DNA from: Pontibacter russatus
GTDB taxonomy: Bacteria > Bacteroidota > Bacteroidia > Cytophagales > Hymenobacteraceae
NCBI RefSeq assembly: GCF_009931655.1
Contig: NZ_CP047984.1
Location: 4,109,001-4,173,000 of the forward strand
Reading direction: 5' to 3'
DNA: 64,000 nt
Positions 16,941-25,566 of this stretch are shown here, piece by piece. Under the pieces are notes generated by a model that saw nothing but the letters and a program-made list of their open reading frames with translations, made no database searches and was not told the DNA's origin. A program made the position numbers and the translations under genes. Each line of letters begins with the position of its first letter. The stretch's first letter is position 1.

Positions 16941-17432
16941 ATGAGTAAACTGAATACCTTATTGCCTGCTATCCTGCTGCTGCTCCTGGCCGGCGGCTCG
17001 TCATGCACGATTCAGCCCCACGACCTCCCGCTCGAAAAAGACGTTGTCCAAGATGCCTATTGGGTGCTGATGTCGGTAGGGGGGCAGGATGTGGAGGTGC
17101 TGAACAACACGCAGACCGCCTATATCCGGCTCGAGGAAAACGAGAATGACGTGAACGGCTTCACGGGCTGCAACAAAATATCCGGTAGTTACACCCTGGA
17201 TGGGGAGCGGCTGCAGTTCTCCAAACTCAGCAGCACCCGCATGGCCTGCCCCGACATGGAGGCAGAAAGCAAAATGATGGAGGCGCTGCGCCGCGTAGAC
17301 AACTACAAACTGTCCGGCGACTTGCTGACGCTTTTTGATGGCAAAGAGGCCGTGGCCACCTTCATGACCGGAAACCCGGAAATTATGCGGAAGCAGGTGG
17401 AGGACCGGCTGCACATCGAGATTACGGATTGA
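16941..17432 (+). CDS. META-domain lipoprotein (HslJ-like)
   Basis: Exported lipoprotein of 163 residues. Signal MSKLNTLLPAILLLLLAGGSSC ends in a lipid-attachable Cys at residue 22. One META domain follows, with LEENENDVNGFTGCNKISGSYTLDG and the signature KLSSTRMACPDMEAESKMMEAL; two conserved Cys can form the usual pair. In E. coli the META protein HslJ is tied to novobiocin resistance and heat shock; the exact role is unknown in most organisms. A longer frame opens at 16833, but it begins inside the terminator stem and lacks signal character, so ATG 16941 is chosen. Confidence 0.88.
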   Translation: MSKLNTLLPAILLLLLAGGSSCTIQPHDLPLEKDVVQDAYWVLMSVGGQDVEVLNNTQTAYIRLEENENDVNGFTGCNKISGSYTLDGERLQFSKLSSTRMACPDMEAESKMMEALRRVDNYKLSGDLLTLFDGKEAVATFMTGNPEIMRKQVEDRLHIEITD

Positions 17433-17535
17433 TTGGCAACGGGCAACACATCTGTGTAGTGTCCGGCCATATATGTTACCGGCTGCCTGCACATGGGGGC
17501 GACCTAAGGGCAGAAGTATCATATATGGCTGTACT

Positions 17536-17570
17536 CCTATACGCTGTGCAGAAGTGGTGCAGCGTATAGG
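17536..17570. terminator. Hairpin between two convergent genes
   Basis: 11-bp stem CCTATACGCTG/CAGCGTATAGG with a 13-base loop, followed by TTTATAAATA on the plus strand. It lies between the META lipoprotein (plus) and the helix-turn-helix gene (minus). Confidence 0.6.
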
Positions 17571-17707
17571 TTTATAAATAAGTTACCTGCGCCTTGGCTC
17601 CGAACCTGCGCCCACGTGAAAGTCAGCTGCCGCGGGAGTGTTTCTTTTCTTCCCCCTGACGCAGCGGAGGGCCATGTTCTGATACCGCCCGAAGCCAGTG
17701 CCCGGGC

Positions 17708-18133
17708 TTACTTCCCCTGCGATGTTTTCATGAGCAGCTCGTTGAAGTTCTCGAGCAGCGCGATGTATTTGCGCTGCAGTTTCACAAGTTCCTGCTCACA
17801 CTCCCGCATGTTGCCGGGCCTGTAGGGCTCCTGCGGCTCCCCGTCGAACGGCAGCAGCAGGCTGTTGGGGGCGGGGGCCTGCGGCTTGGGCGCCTCTTTC
17901 TTTACAGTTTTACCCAGATGCGGGAATTCCTGAGAGAAATCGTGGTGAATCACCTCGCCCAACTTCAGAATAAAGCTGTACGGGATGCTCGCCTCTTTGA
18001 ACTTATTGTAAAGCGTTTTGCGGCTGATGCCCATCTTCTCGGCCACCACACCCACTGCCACCCCGCTCGCCTTGATGGCCTCTTTTATCATTTCGCCTCT
18101 GTGGAGGCCTGCTTTTGTCTCTGTCTGCTGCAT
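17708..18133 (-). CDS. Helix-turn-helix regulator with C-terminal coiled coil
   Basis: Putative DNA-binding protein of 141 residues. Residues about 15-45 form a helix-turn-helix (VGVVAEKMGISRKTLYNKF), followed by a helix pair (IPYSFILKLGEVIHHDFSQEFPHL). A Pro/Ala-rich linker (about 80-105) leads to a C-terminal coiled coil (ECEQELVKLQRKYIALLENFNELL), likely for dimer formation. I know similar small proteins in Cytophagales but no regulon. Upstream lies a perfect 12-bp inverted repeat that flanks a -7 box, which suggests autoregulation. Confidence 0.8.
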   Translation of the reverse strand: MQQTETKAGLHRGEMIKEAIKASGVAVGVVAEKMGISRKTLYNKFKEASIPYSFILKLGEVIHHDFSQEFPHLGKTVKKEAPKPQAPAPNSLLLPFDGEPQEPYRPGNMRECEQELVKLQRKYIALLENFNELLMKTSQGK

Positions 18134-18156
18134 CTATCCTGTCTGTAAAGGGTTTG

Positions 18157-18202
18157 CACATTCACAAATATAGGTAAGCGGATGGTCCGTTTTGTGAATG
18201 TG
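18157..18202 (-). promoter_or_regulatory. Inverted repeat operator with -7 box for the HTH gene
   Basis: Arms CACATTCACAAA (18157-18168) and TTTGTGAATGTG (18191-18202) are exact reverse complements with 22 bases between. A TATATTTG -7 box reads on the minus strand at 18165-18172, overlapping the left arm and 32 bases before the regulator's ATG. That layout fits a repressor blocking its own promoter. Confidence 0.6.
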
Positions 18203-18478
18203 GACAAATTTTACACGATTACACACGCGTGGTTTTGGTCAGTGTTTTATATATAGCTTATATATAGGAACTTGTGAAACAGCGTTCCGGCTACAGCGGC
18301 TGTGAATGCGGCTTTTGTACACACTTTATCCACAGCGCCGACGCTTGCGCAAGTTGGTCCGGCCTGCGCATCGTGCCCCGGCCGGACCGTAGATACGGAA
18401 CATTTTGAAAGATTATGCAAACAATGGCAGCCAAAACCGTACTTCTTAGTGTTTGTTTTCCTCTAACTGAGTCGGGTT

Positions 18479-18760
18479 ATGTTAAAAAACTGTGCGAAGA
18501 AGGCGGTAGAAGATGTACTGAGCATCGAGTTGGGCGAGCAGGAGTCGCAGGAGTTGTATTACAGCATCTGCAACTACCTGATAGATCATGACGATACCTG
18601 CTATATTGGCGTCATCAGGTTTAAGTACACACTGCTCTGCGATGGCATCGATAGCAAAGTGAGCGACTACTTCATTATGGAGTATATGCTGGAGAAAATG
18701 AGGAAGAAACACCCGCTGATGCTGATGGCGCTCACCAACATCGTTATCAGTAAGTCCTGA
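18479..18760 (+). CDS. Small hypothetical protein (93 residues)
   Basis: Not recognised. Mixed alpha-type sequence with several Tyr and Cys (CAKKAVEDVLSIELGEQESQ, LYYSICNYLIDHDDTC, IMEYMLEKMRKKHP). No signal peptide or clear membrane span. The codon pattern resembles neighbouring real genes, and the start ATG follows a long non-coding region that could hold its promoter. It might be a small regulator or adaptor. Confidence 0.55.
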   Translation: MLKNCAKKAVEDVLSIELGEQESQELYYSICNYLIDHDDTCYIGVIRFKYTLLCDGIDSKVSDYFIMEYMLEKMRKKHPLMLMALTNIVISKS

Positions 18761-19185
18761 GGCCGCACAGAAACACGCCTGATGGCAGTGTCTTACAGTC
18801 GCAGTGGTTTCGGCCTATACGCCGGAAGCAGTATGCTGGCCGGGTAACCCGATATACTTCGTAACCTTTCGGAGAAAAAACAGTAATATCATAAATTTAT
18901 CAAGAACAGATGCTGTATCTGCCGCCCGTTTGAAGCTACTGAGGCTAGCGCTGAGTTACATATATAAATATAGAGCGATTTATATAGCCTTAGCTAGGCA
19001 GATTGGTGAGTACGCATGGTAATAAAACTTACTACAGGATGATGTGGCAAGGTTCCTGGGTATTTGTACGTATATCAGTAAGTATTTGTAACAAAAGTTC
19101 AGAGATTTAAGTTTTAATAAATGCATGTGCCTGTCCTGCATCAATTTGATCATGAATAACTGGATTTGCAGTAGAAAAGAAGGCC
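18761..19185. other. Intergenic stretch without a supported gene
   Basis: About 425 AT-rich bases with several TATATA clusters (around 18960-18985). A short plus frame at 18804-19022 has no protein-like composition. No hairpin of note. Confidence 0.5.
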
Positions 19186-19515
19186 ATGTATTTAGCCACA
19201 GAAGTATTGGGTAGCGTAATGGATGAGTTAGTTAATTTTTCGGAGAAGTTGTGCACCTGTGATTTTATTGCGATTACTCCGGTAAGCCAGCACCGCATGT
19301 ACTGTCGTTTTTATGCAGGCGGCCTGTACGTCGACAGGATGTTCATATCGCACCTGAGCCTGCTGGAGGACCTGATACTGCTGTGTAAGGATGATGAGGT
19401 GATTGAGGAGACGGCTGTCGAACGTCTTCGAGACAAATACGCAGCATTTTCCAAAGCAAGCGCAAACGGTGAGGAGAGCTGCACCGGGCCGGATGAGTTA
19501 GAAGAGCCTAAGTAA
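19186..19515 (+). CDS. Small hypothetical protein (109 residues)
   Basis: Not recognised. The sequence looks protein-like: LGSVMDELVNFSEKLCTCDFIAITPVSQHRMYC, an amphipathic middle (LLEDLILLCKDDEVIEETAVERL) and an acidic C-terminus. Four Cys occur in the first half. An alternative start is Met12. No family or context clue; it stands alone between two non-coding stretches and is not similar to the small gene before it. Confidence 0.55.
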   Translation: MYLATEVLGSVMDELVNFSEKLCTCDFIAITPVSQHRMYCRFYAGGLYVDRMFISHLSLLEDLILLCKDDEVIEETAVERLRDKYAAFSKASANGEESCTGPDELEEPK

Positions 19516-19718
19516 AAGGATACAAGCATCAGGTAGCGAGACACAAAACTAATTGGCGCCATATATAGCTTTATTTCAGCAACTTGTGATCTACGATGCT
19601 TCAAGGAATAGTGCAAATTATTTTTATCCGGGTACTCCGCATTGAGTGATGTAGCTTTGGCGCGGCACTGGTTTGTGCGACTGCCTTGGTTCCTTCCTGT
19701 TCCAAACTGTAGCCGGTA

Positions 19719-20003
19719 TTACCGCAACAGCTGCTGGTACTCGGTGTGCTGCCTCAAAAACTTTGCGACGACAGGGCAGGAGGCCGTAACCTTAAAGCCA
19801 TGCGCCTCTGCGTAGCGCAACCCCTCTTTTATAAGCTGATTGGCAATACCGCGCCCCCGCGCATCTTCCGGCACATAAGTGTGTGTGAAATCCAGCACGC
19901 CAGGCTCCGGGGTGGCATAGGCCAGCTCAGCCTCGTCCTCCCCAAGCGTTAACGTAAACTGCTGGTACTTTTCCTCGTGCCGGATGTCTGCCTTACTGTT
20001 CAT
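19719..20003 (-). CDS. GNAT-fold acetyltransferase, small YidJ/YjdJ type
   Basis: Putative acetyl-CoA-dependent N-acetyltransferase of 94 residues. It shows the compact core AELAYATPEPGVLDFTHTYVPEDARGRGIANQLIKEGLRYA, including the acetyl-CoA loop ARGRGIA, then GFKVTASCPVVAKFL with the conserved Cys-Pro. This is the short Acetyltransf_CG-type fold, found in all kingdoms with unknown substrate. The frame is open 57 bases further upstream (to 20060), but I favour MNSKADIRHEEKYQQ as the start because the extension does not resemble the family. Confidence 0.85.
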   Translation of the reverse strand: MNSKADIRHEEKYQQFTLTLGEDEAELAYATPEPGVLDFTHTYVPEDARGRGIANQLIKEGLRYAEAHGFKVTASCPVVAKFLRQHTEYQQLLR

Positions 20004-20198
20004 GTCCCCTTTTCTAATTTTGTTTTCTATACACCCAAGGCAGGTGTCTGCCTGCTCCATTGCTATATCGTATCTAGTAGCGGCTGGTCTATGGCAAGAG
20101 AATCCCTCCGGCGGCCAGAAATAAGTCGCCCGGATTGTAAACTATATAGTAGGGAAGTTGTTTAAAGATGTTGCAACTTCAAATTTGACAGAGATTGA

Positions 20199-21431
20199 AT
20201 GACGCGTAAACAGCATTTTATTATCATACTGCTACTCGGCTCCCTGGCCACTATCAGCCCTTTTTCCATCGACATGTACCTGCCGGGTTTCCCGGCAATC
20301 GCAGAAGACTTGAATACTTCCATTGAGCAGGTGCAGCTTTCGCTTACCAGCTACCTGGTCGGCATATCGGTCGGGCAGTTGCTCTACGGCCCGCTGCTCG
20401 ACCGGTATGGCCGGAAAACGCCACTCTATGCCGGGCTGGTGGTGTACCTGCTGGCCTCGCTGGCGTGTGCGTTCACGATGTCGGCGGAGTCGCTGATTGC
20501 GATGCGCTTTGTGCAGGCCATCGGCGGGTGCGCGGGCATGGTGGCGGCGCAGGCGCTGGTGCGCGACCTGTTCCCGGTGAACAAGACGGCCCAGGTGTTC
20601 TCCCTCATCACGCTGGTGATTGCGGTGTCGCCGATGATAGCCCCGACCGTGGGTGGTTACGTGACGGCGGCCTTCGGCTGGCATGCCGTGTTCCTCATCC
20701 TGGCTGGTATCACGGCCCTCATCCTGGTGGCCATCCATTTTGCCCTGCCCGAGGGGAAGCAGCCGGACCACACGATGTCGCTCCGCCCGAAGCCGGTGCT
20801 GCAGAACTTCCTGGCCGTGCTGCGGCAGCCGCAGTTTCTGGTGTATGCGCTGGTGGGCGGCGTCGCCACGGCAGCGCCCTTCGCCTATATAGCGGGCTCC
20901 GCGAACGTGTTCATGAACATATACCACGTGAGCGAGCAGGCATACGGGTGGATTTTCGCATTCCTGGCCTTCGCCATGATCGGGACCACACAGCTGAACC
21001 ATATCCTGCTGCGGCGGTTCACGAGCCAGCAGATCATCAACTTCACGCTCTTTTACCAGACGGCCGTGGGCCTGTTGCTGGTGGTGGGGTCGTGGTACGG
21101 CTGGTTCGGCATGTACAGCCTTATCCTGCTGATGTTCGTTTTCCTGACCGGGCAGGGCCTGACCAACCCGAACGCCACGGCGCTCTCACTGGCTCCCTTC
21201 TCAAAACATGCGGGCAGCGCCTCCGCCCTCATGGGGAGTTTCCGGATGGCGATGGGGGGGCTGGTGTCTGCCGCCGTCAGCATTTTCCATAACAGCACCG
21301 CCCTGCCCATGCTGAGCGTGATGATGGCCTGTGCGCTGGCCGGGCTGGTTATCCTGCTCATCAGCAAAAGGGACGCACGCTACCGCGCCAGCCAGCTGCA
21401 GGTGGAGGAGGACACCTCCGTGGTGATGTAA
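20199..21431 (+). CDS. Bcr/CflA-type drug efflux transporter (MFS)
   Basis: Inner-membrane proton antiporter of the major facilitator superfamily, DHA1 type, 410 residues and about 12 membrane spans. Seen: SPFSIDMYLPGFPAIAEDL (the Bcr/CflA start motif), LLYGPLLDRYGRKTPLY (MFS motif A, loop 2-3) and SPMIAPTVGGYV (antiporter motif C in span 5). Homologues export chloramphenicol, bicyclomycin or similar; the substrate here is unknown. Monocistronic: a hairpin follows at 21451. Seven G in a row at 21254-21260 lie within span 10 without breaking the frame. Confidence 0.93.
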   Translation: MTRKQHFIIILLLGSLATISPFSIDMYLPGFPAIAEDLNTSIEQVQLSLTSYLVGISVGQLLYGPLLDRYGRKTPLYAGLVVYLLASLACAFTMSAESLIAMRFVQAIGGCAGMVAAQALVRDLFPVNKTAQVFSLITLVIAVSPMIAPTVGGYVTAAFGWHAVFLILAGITALILVAIHFALPEGKQPDHTMSLRPKPVLQNFLAVLRQPQFLVYALVGGVATAAPFAYIAGSANVFMNIYHVSEQAYGWIFAFLAFAMIGTTQLNHILLRRFTSQQIINFTLFYQTAVGLLLVVGSWYGWFGMYSLILLMFVFLTGQGLTNPNATALSLAPFSKHAGSASALMGSFRMAMGGLVSAAVSIFHNSTALPMLSVMMACALAGLVILLISKRDARYRASQLQVEEDTSVVM

Positions 21432-21450
21432 ATTGCCGTAGCCATATATA

Positions 21451-21490
21451 AACAAGAAAAGCCCCTGCCCAAAGCATGGGCTTTCTTGTT
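21451..21490 (+). terminator. Terminator after the efflux gene
   Basis: Stem AACAAGAAAAGCCC/GGGCTTTCTTGTT with one bulged A and a short loop. It sits just after a CCATATATA stretch. Confidence 0.75.
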
Positions 21491-21642
21491 CAGGGGGATT
21501 TTCAGCAGGTTTTATGTTTTAATATTTGCGATACACCGTATAAACCGGCTACTTTAGGAATAGCGGAAGGCGGAGGTGTGCCCGGGCATATATAAACCGC
21601 TGCGCCCGCGCCCCTTGTTTTAACCAGAATCGTAACCCCCAC

Positions 21643-23163
21643 ATGAAGCAGCAGGCTATAATCGGCATGGATATCGGTACGACCAGTACCAAGGCGGTGG
21701 CTTTCGACAGCGCCGGGAATGTGCTTTTCCAGGCTGCCGTGGAGTATCCCATTATCAGCACGCAGCCATCCTATGCTGAGCAGGACCCGGAGGTGGTGCT
21801 GCAGGCGGTGCTGGACGCCTTCCGGACGGTGGTCCGCCGGATGCGCGATGCGGGCCTTGCCCCGGAGGGCGTCTGCTTCAGCAGTGCCATGCACAGCCTG
21901 ATTGCGGTGGATGCGAAGGGGCAGGCGCTCACCAACTGCATCATCTGGGCCGATACGCGCAGCATTGCGGAGACTGCCGGCCTGAAGGAAAGCGCCGCCG
22001 GGTTCGATATATACCTGCACACCGGCACGCCGCTGCACCCCATGTCGCCGCTGCCGAAGCTGTGCTGGCTGCGGGAGCACGAGCCGGATGTCTTCCACAG
22101 CGCCTCAAAGTTCATCGGCATTAAAGAGTACGTTTTCTTCATGCTTTTCGGAGAGTATAAGGTAGATTACTCCATCGCCTCGGCCACCGGGCTGTTCAAT
22201 ATCTTTTCGTTTGAGTGGCATCAGGAGGCCCTGGAGGTGGCAGGCATTACGGCGGAAAGGCTGTCGGAGCCCGTGCCGCCCACCTACGTGTTCCGGAACA
22301 TGCTGCCCGCCTACGCCACTCTGCTGGGCATTCCGGCCTCGCTCCCTTTCGTGATTGGCGCCAGCGACGGCTGCCTGGCCAACCTGGGCTCCAACGCTGT
22401 CAGGACGGGCGGTGCAGTGGTGACAATTGGCACCAGCGGTGCCATCCGGGTGATGGCGAAAAAACCGGCCACCGACAAGAAGGAGCGCATTTTCAGCTAT
22501 ATCCTCACGGAGCAGCACTTTGTGCTGGGCGGGGCCGTGAACAACGGGGGCGTGGTGCTGCGCTGGTGCCGCGATAACTTTTATACCCTGGAGGCCGCTG
22601 CCGCCCGGCTGAAGCACACAGATCCCTACGACCTGCTGAACGAGAAGGCCGCTGCCGTGCCGGCCGGGTCTGATGGCCTGGTGTTCCTGCCCTACCTGCT
22701 GGGCGAGCGGGCCCCTATATGGGACCCCCTGGCGAGAGCCTGCTTCTTCGGCGTGCATTACAACCACACCCGCGAGCACTTCCTGCGGGCGATGATGGAG
22801 GGCGTGATCTTCGGGATGTACAGCGTAGGGCTGGCGCTGGAGCAAACGGTGGGGCCGGTGGAGGTGATATATGCCAACGGCGGCTTTTCGCGCTCCAGCC
22901 TGTGGGTGCAGATGCTGGCCGATGTGTTCAACAAGAAAGTGCACCTCACCGACACCGTGGAGGGCTCTGCCTTTGGCGCGGCCATTATGGGCATGTACGC
23001 CCTGGGCCATATCCCCAGCCTCGAAGATGCCGCAGACATGATCCAGGTGAAGCAGACCTTTGTGCCCGACCCGCAGCTGCACACACGCTATATGCAAAAC
23101 TACGCACAGTTCGAAGCGCTTTACCCCGTCCTGAAAGACGACTTCCGGAATGCCGGACAGTAA
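21643..23163 (+). CDS. gntK: Gluconokinase (FGGY carbohydrate kinase)
   Basis: ATP-dependent phosphorylation of gluconate to 6-phosphogluconate in the cytoplasm, feeding the pentose phosphate or Entner-Doudoroff route. 506 residues, the size of FGGY kinases rather than of the small E. coli GntK. Seen: the N-terminal phosphate loop GMDIGTTSTKAVAFD, NCIIWADTRS, the metal/substrate region VIGASDGCLANLGS, the ATP-site IGTSGAIRV, and ANGGFSRSSLWVQMLADVF. Sequence could also suit xylulose or other sugars, but the gluconate permease 97 bases downstream makes gluconate the likely substrate. Probably an operon with that gene. Confidence 0.9.
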   Translation: MKQQAIIGMDIGTTSTKAVAFDSAGNVLFQAAVEYPIISTQPSYAEQDPEVVLQAVLDAFRTVVRRMRDAGLAPEGVCFSSAMHSLIAVDAKGQALTNCIIWADTRSIAETAGLKESAAGFDIYLHTGTPLHPMSPLPKLCWLREHEPDVFHSASKFIGIKEYVFFMLFGEYKVDYSIASATGLFNIFSFEWHQEALEVAGITAERLSEPVPPTYVFRNMLPAYATLLGIPASLPFVIGASDGCLANLGSNAVRTGGAVVTIGTSGAIRVMAKKPATDKKERIFSYILTEQHFVLGGAVNNGGVVLRWCRDNFYTLEAAAARLKHTDPYDLLNEKAAAVPAGSDGLVFLPYLLGERAPIWDPLARACFFGVHYNHTREHFLRAMMEGVIFGMYSVGLALEQTVGPVEVIYANGGFSRSSLWVQMLADVFNKKVHLTDTVEGSAFGAAIMGMYALGHIPSLEDAADMIQVKQTFVPDPQLHTRYMQNYAQFEALYPVLKDDFRNAGQ

Positions 23164-23260
23164 AATGGGGCAGGGGAGGTATCATATATAAATAAATTCT
23201 ATATATTATGATGCGGCATGCCGCTTTCACGGATTCTAAACACTACCTAACCGCTACACC

Positions 23261-24577
23261 ATGTCGCTCCTCATCGTCTTACTGGGCGTTATCGCACTGC
23301 TTGTCCTGACCATTGTTTTGCGGCTGAACGCCTTTATTGCGCTGGTGCTGGTGGCGCTGGGCGTAGGCGTGGCCGAAGGCATGGCCGTGCGGGAAGCACT
23401 GGCGTCGCTGCAGAAGGGAATGGGAGACACGCTGGGCTCGATAGTCCTGATACTGGGTTTTGGGGCGATGCTGGGCAACCTGCTGTCGGAGAGCGGCGCG
23501 GCGCAGCGCATCACGTATGGCCTGATAAAGCGCTTCGGCAAGCGCCATATACAGTGGGCCATGGTGCTGACAGGCTTTATCGTGGGCCTGCCGATGTTCT
23601 ACAACGCCGGTTTTGTGGTGATCATCCCGCTGGTGTTTGCCGTGGCCGTGTCTGCCGAACTGCCGTTGTTGTACGTGGGCATTCCGGCGGCGGCCGCCCT
23701 TTCCGTGACGCATGGCTTTCTGCCGCCGCACCCGGGGCCAACAGCCATCGCGGTCATCTTCGGGGCCGATATTACCCTCACGCTGTTATATGGCCTGTTG
23801 CTGGCGGTGCCCACCATCATCATAGCCGGACCAATTTTCTCGCGCTTCCTGACGAGGGTCAAGGTCGATCCGCCCCAGAACCTCTTTATCCTGAAGCCGC
23901 TGGCGGAGGACGAGATGCCGGGCTACGGCATCAGCATTTTTACGGCGCTTGTGCCGATAGGGCTGATGGCCACCTCGGCGGTGCTGTCCATCGTGCTGCC
24001 TCCTGAGTCGCCGGTGCGGCAGCTGTTCGAGTTCATCGGCGATCCGGTGATGGCGCTGCTGATCTCGGTGCTGGTGGCTATCGTAACGCTGGGGCTGGCC
24101 AGGGGAAAGGCCATGCCTGCCATCATGAAGATTTGCACGGACTCCATCGCCAGCATCGCCATGATTCTGCTGATCATCGGCGGCGGCGGCGCCCTGAAGC
24201 AGGTGCTGGTGGACAGCGGCGTCGGGAATGAGGTGACGGCCCTGCTCAGCGGCACGGATTTCTCGCCCCTGCTGCTGGCCTGGCTCATCACGGCGCTCCT
24301 GCGGGTGTGCCTCGGCTCGGCTACGGTGGCGGCCATCACGGGAGCCGGCATCGTGCTGCCGCTGGTGACCAGTGCGGGCGTGAGCCCCGAGCTGATGGTG
24401 CTGTCCATCGGTGCGGGCAGCCTTATGTTCTCGCACGTAAACGACCCCGGCTTCTGGATGTTCAAAGAGTACTTCAACCTGACAATCCCGCAGACCCTGG
24501 CCACCTGGTCTATCATGGAGACGCTTGTCTCAGTCATGGGCCTGATAGGCGTGCTCTTGCTGGAGCCCTATGTGTAG
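23261..24577 (+). CDS. gntT: Gluconate:H+ symporter (GntP family)
   Basis: Inner-membrane permease bringing gluconate in with protons. 438 residues with about 12 hydrophobic spans. Characteristic parts: LILGFGAMLGNLLSESGAAQRI, GLPMFYNAGFVVIIPLVF, LSVTHGFLPPHPGPTAIAV, and near the end LSIGAGSLMFSHVNDPGFWMFKEYF. These match GntP/GntT/IdnT proteins; the exact member (gntT or gntP) cannot be told. It pairs with the FGGY kinase upstream. No terminator is visible directly after it. Confidence 0.93.
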   Translation: MSLLIVLLGVIALLVLTIVLRLNAFIALVLVALGVGVAEGMAVREALASLQKGMGDTLGSIVLILGFGAMLGNLLSESGAAQRITYGLIKRFGKRHIQWAMVLTGFIVGLPMFYNAGFVVIIPLVFAVAVSAELPLLYVGIPAAAALSVTHGFLPPHPGPTAIAVIFGADITLTLLYGLLLAVPTIIIAGPIFSRFLTRVKVDPPQNLFILKPLAEDEMPGYGISIFTALVPIGLMATSAVLSIVLPPESPVRQLFEFIGDPVMALLISVLVAIVTLGLARGKAMPAIMKICTDSIASIAMILLIIGGGGALKQVLVDSGVGNEVTALLSGTDFSPLLLAWLITALLRVCLGSATVAAITGAGIVLPLVTSAGVSPELMVLSIGAGSLMFSHVNDPGFWMFKEYFNLTIPQTLATWSIMETLVSVMGLIGVLLLEPYV

Positions 24578-25025
24578 CAACGCCTCCACCTGCCGCACAG
24601 GTTTCCGGGACAGAATTTATATATAAAACAGGGGCAGGGTTGTGTAAAACCAACTTTAGCCACCCGGCGCGGCGGTTTGAGCGGCTTCGGGATATACTCC
24701 GGATATTTGCGCGCCTTGTAAAAAATTACTAATATGTTCCCCCAATGCGCCAGGAACTTTTCAGGATGAAGTAATCTTAAACAGCTTTCAGGCAGTTTGC
24801 CACCAAAACCAGAGCAAGTTTCTTAGCATATATGGCGTCAGTAGCTGATTCCGTTCCAGACAGGCTGCTACCGATGCCTGGACGCGCAAGTGGTTGTTAA
24901 GCGACGATTTTCTGGCAGTTGGTCACAAGCTGCATAAGTTGAAGCATTTTCCTGTTAGCGGCTCAGGCTGGCATATTTTACGCATAAAAAAGACACACCT
25001 TATATATAGCATACACATTACCCGC
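24578..25025. other. Intergenic stretch before the GMC pair, no gene seen
   Basis: About 450 bases. It must hold the promoter for the following two-gene unit. A GGATATTTGCGCG sequence near 24700 only partly fits the -7 box, so I do not call a site. A longer in-frame opening upstream of 25026 has no signal-peptide character. Confidence 0.5.
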
Positions 25026-25559
25026 ATGAACAGACGCGTAGTAATCAAACACATGGCGCTGGCCGTCACCGGCCTGGTGCTGCTGCCGGGCTGCGACCTG
25101 GGCAGCAAAAAAGCGGCGGCCCAGGAGATGCAGCCATTTCTCTCCCCAGACCAGGAAGGGCTGCTGGCGCAGGTGGTCGATACCATCATCCCGGCCACTG
25201 ACACGCCCGGCGCCAAAGAGTTGAATGTACACCTCTTCGTCCAGAAAATGGTGACGGACTGCTATGAAAAAGAGGCACAGGAAAACCTGGTAAACGGCCT
25301 GGATGCTTTAGAGGCGAAAGCGAAGAAAGCACACGACAAAGCCTTTGACGCCTGCAGCGCCGAAGAGCGCATCGCGCTGCTGCGGGCGATGGAGCAGTCG
25401 GGCGACACAGGTGAGCAGGAATTTTACAAACTGGTGAAGGGGCTGACCGTGCGGGGCTATATGAACTCGGAGTACGTGATGATGAACCTCACCCATTACG
25501 AAGCAGTGCCCGGCCATTACTACGGCTGCGTGCCTGTCGATTCCAAAACCCTTTCTTAA
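25026..25559 (+). CDS. Gluconate 2-dehydrogenase subunit 3 family protein (Tat lipoprotein)
   Basis: Small partner subunit of an exported GMC-type flavin dehydrogenase. 177 residues. MNRRVVIKHMALAVTGLVLLPGC has both a twin-arginine start and a lipobox Cys at residue 23, so it should be Tat-exported and lipid-anchored. The mature part shows FLSPDQEGLLAQVVDTIIPATDTPGAKELNVHLFVQKMV and TVRGYMNSEYVMMNLTHYEAVPG, both typical of the family. Its job is probably to chaperone and carry the signal-less flavoprotein encoded seven bases downstream across the membrane. The chosen ATG follows a TATATAGC sequence; earlier in-frame Met codons lack signal character. Confidence 0.9.
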   Translation: MNRRVVIKHMALAVTGLVLLPGCDLGSKKAAAQEMQPFLSPDQEGLLAQVVDTIIPATDTPGAKELNVHLFVQKMVTDCYEKEAQENLVNGLDALEAKAKKAHDKAFDACSAEERIALLRAMEQSGDTGEQEFYKLVKGLTVRGYMNSEYVMMNLTHYEAVPGHYYGCVPVDSKTLS

Positions 25560-25566
25560 GACAATA

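Noticed and set aside
20232-21002. Long minus-strand frame opposite the efflux pump
   Set aside because: It is the complement of a GC-rich membrane gene; its His/Arg/Gln-rich product has no protein-like pattern, and the plus-strand gene is beyond doubt.
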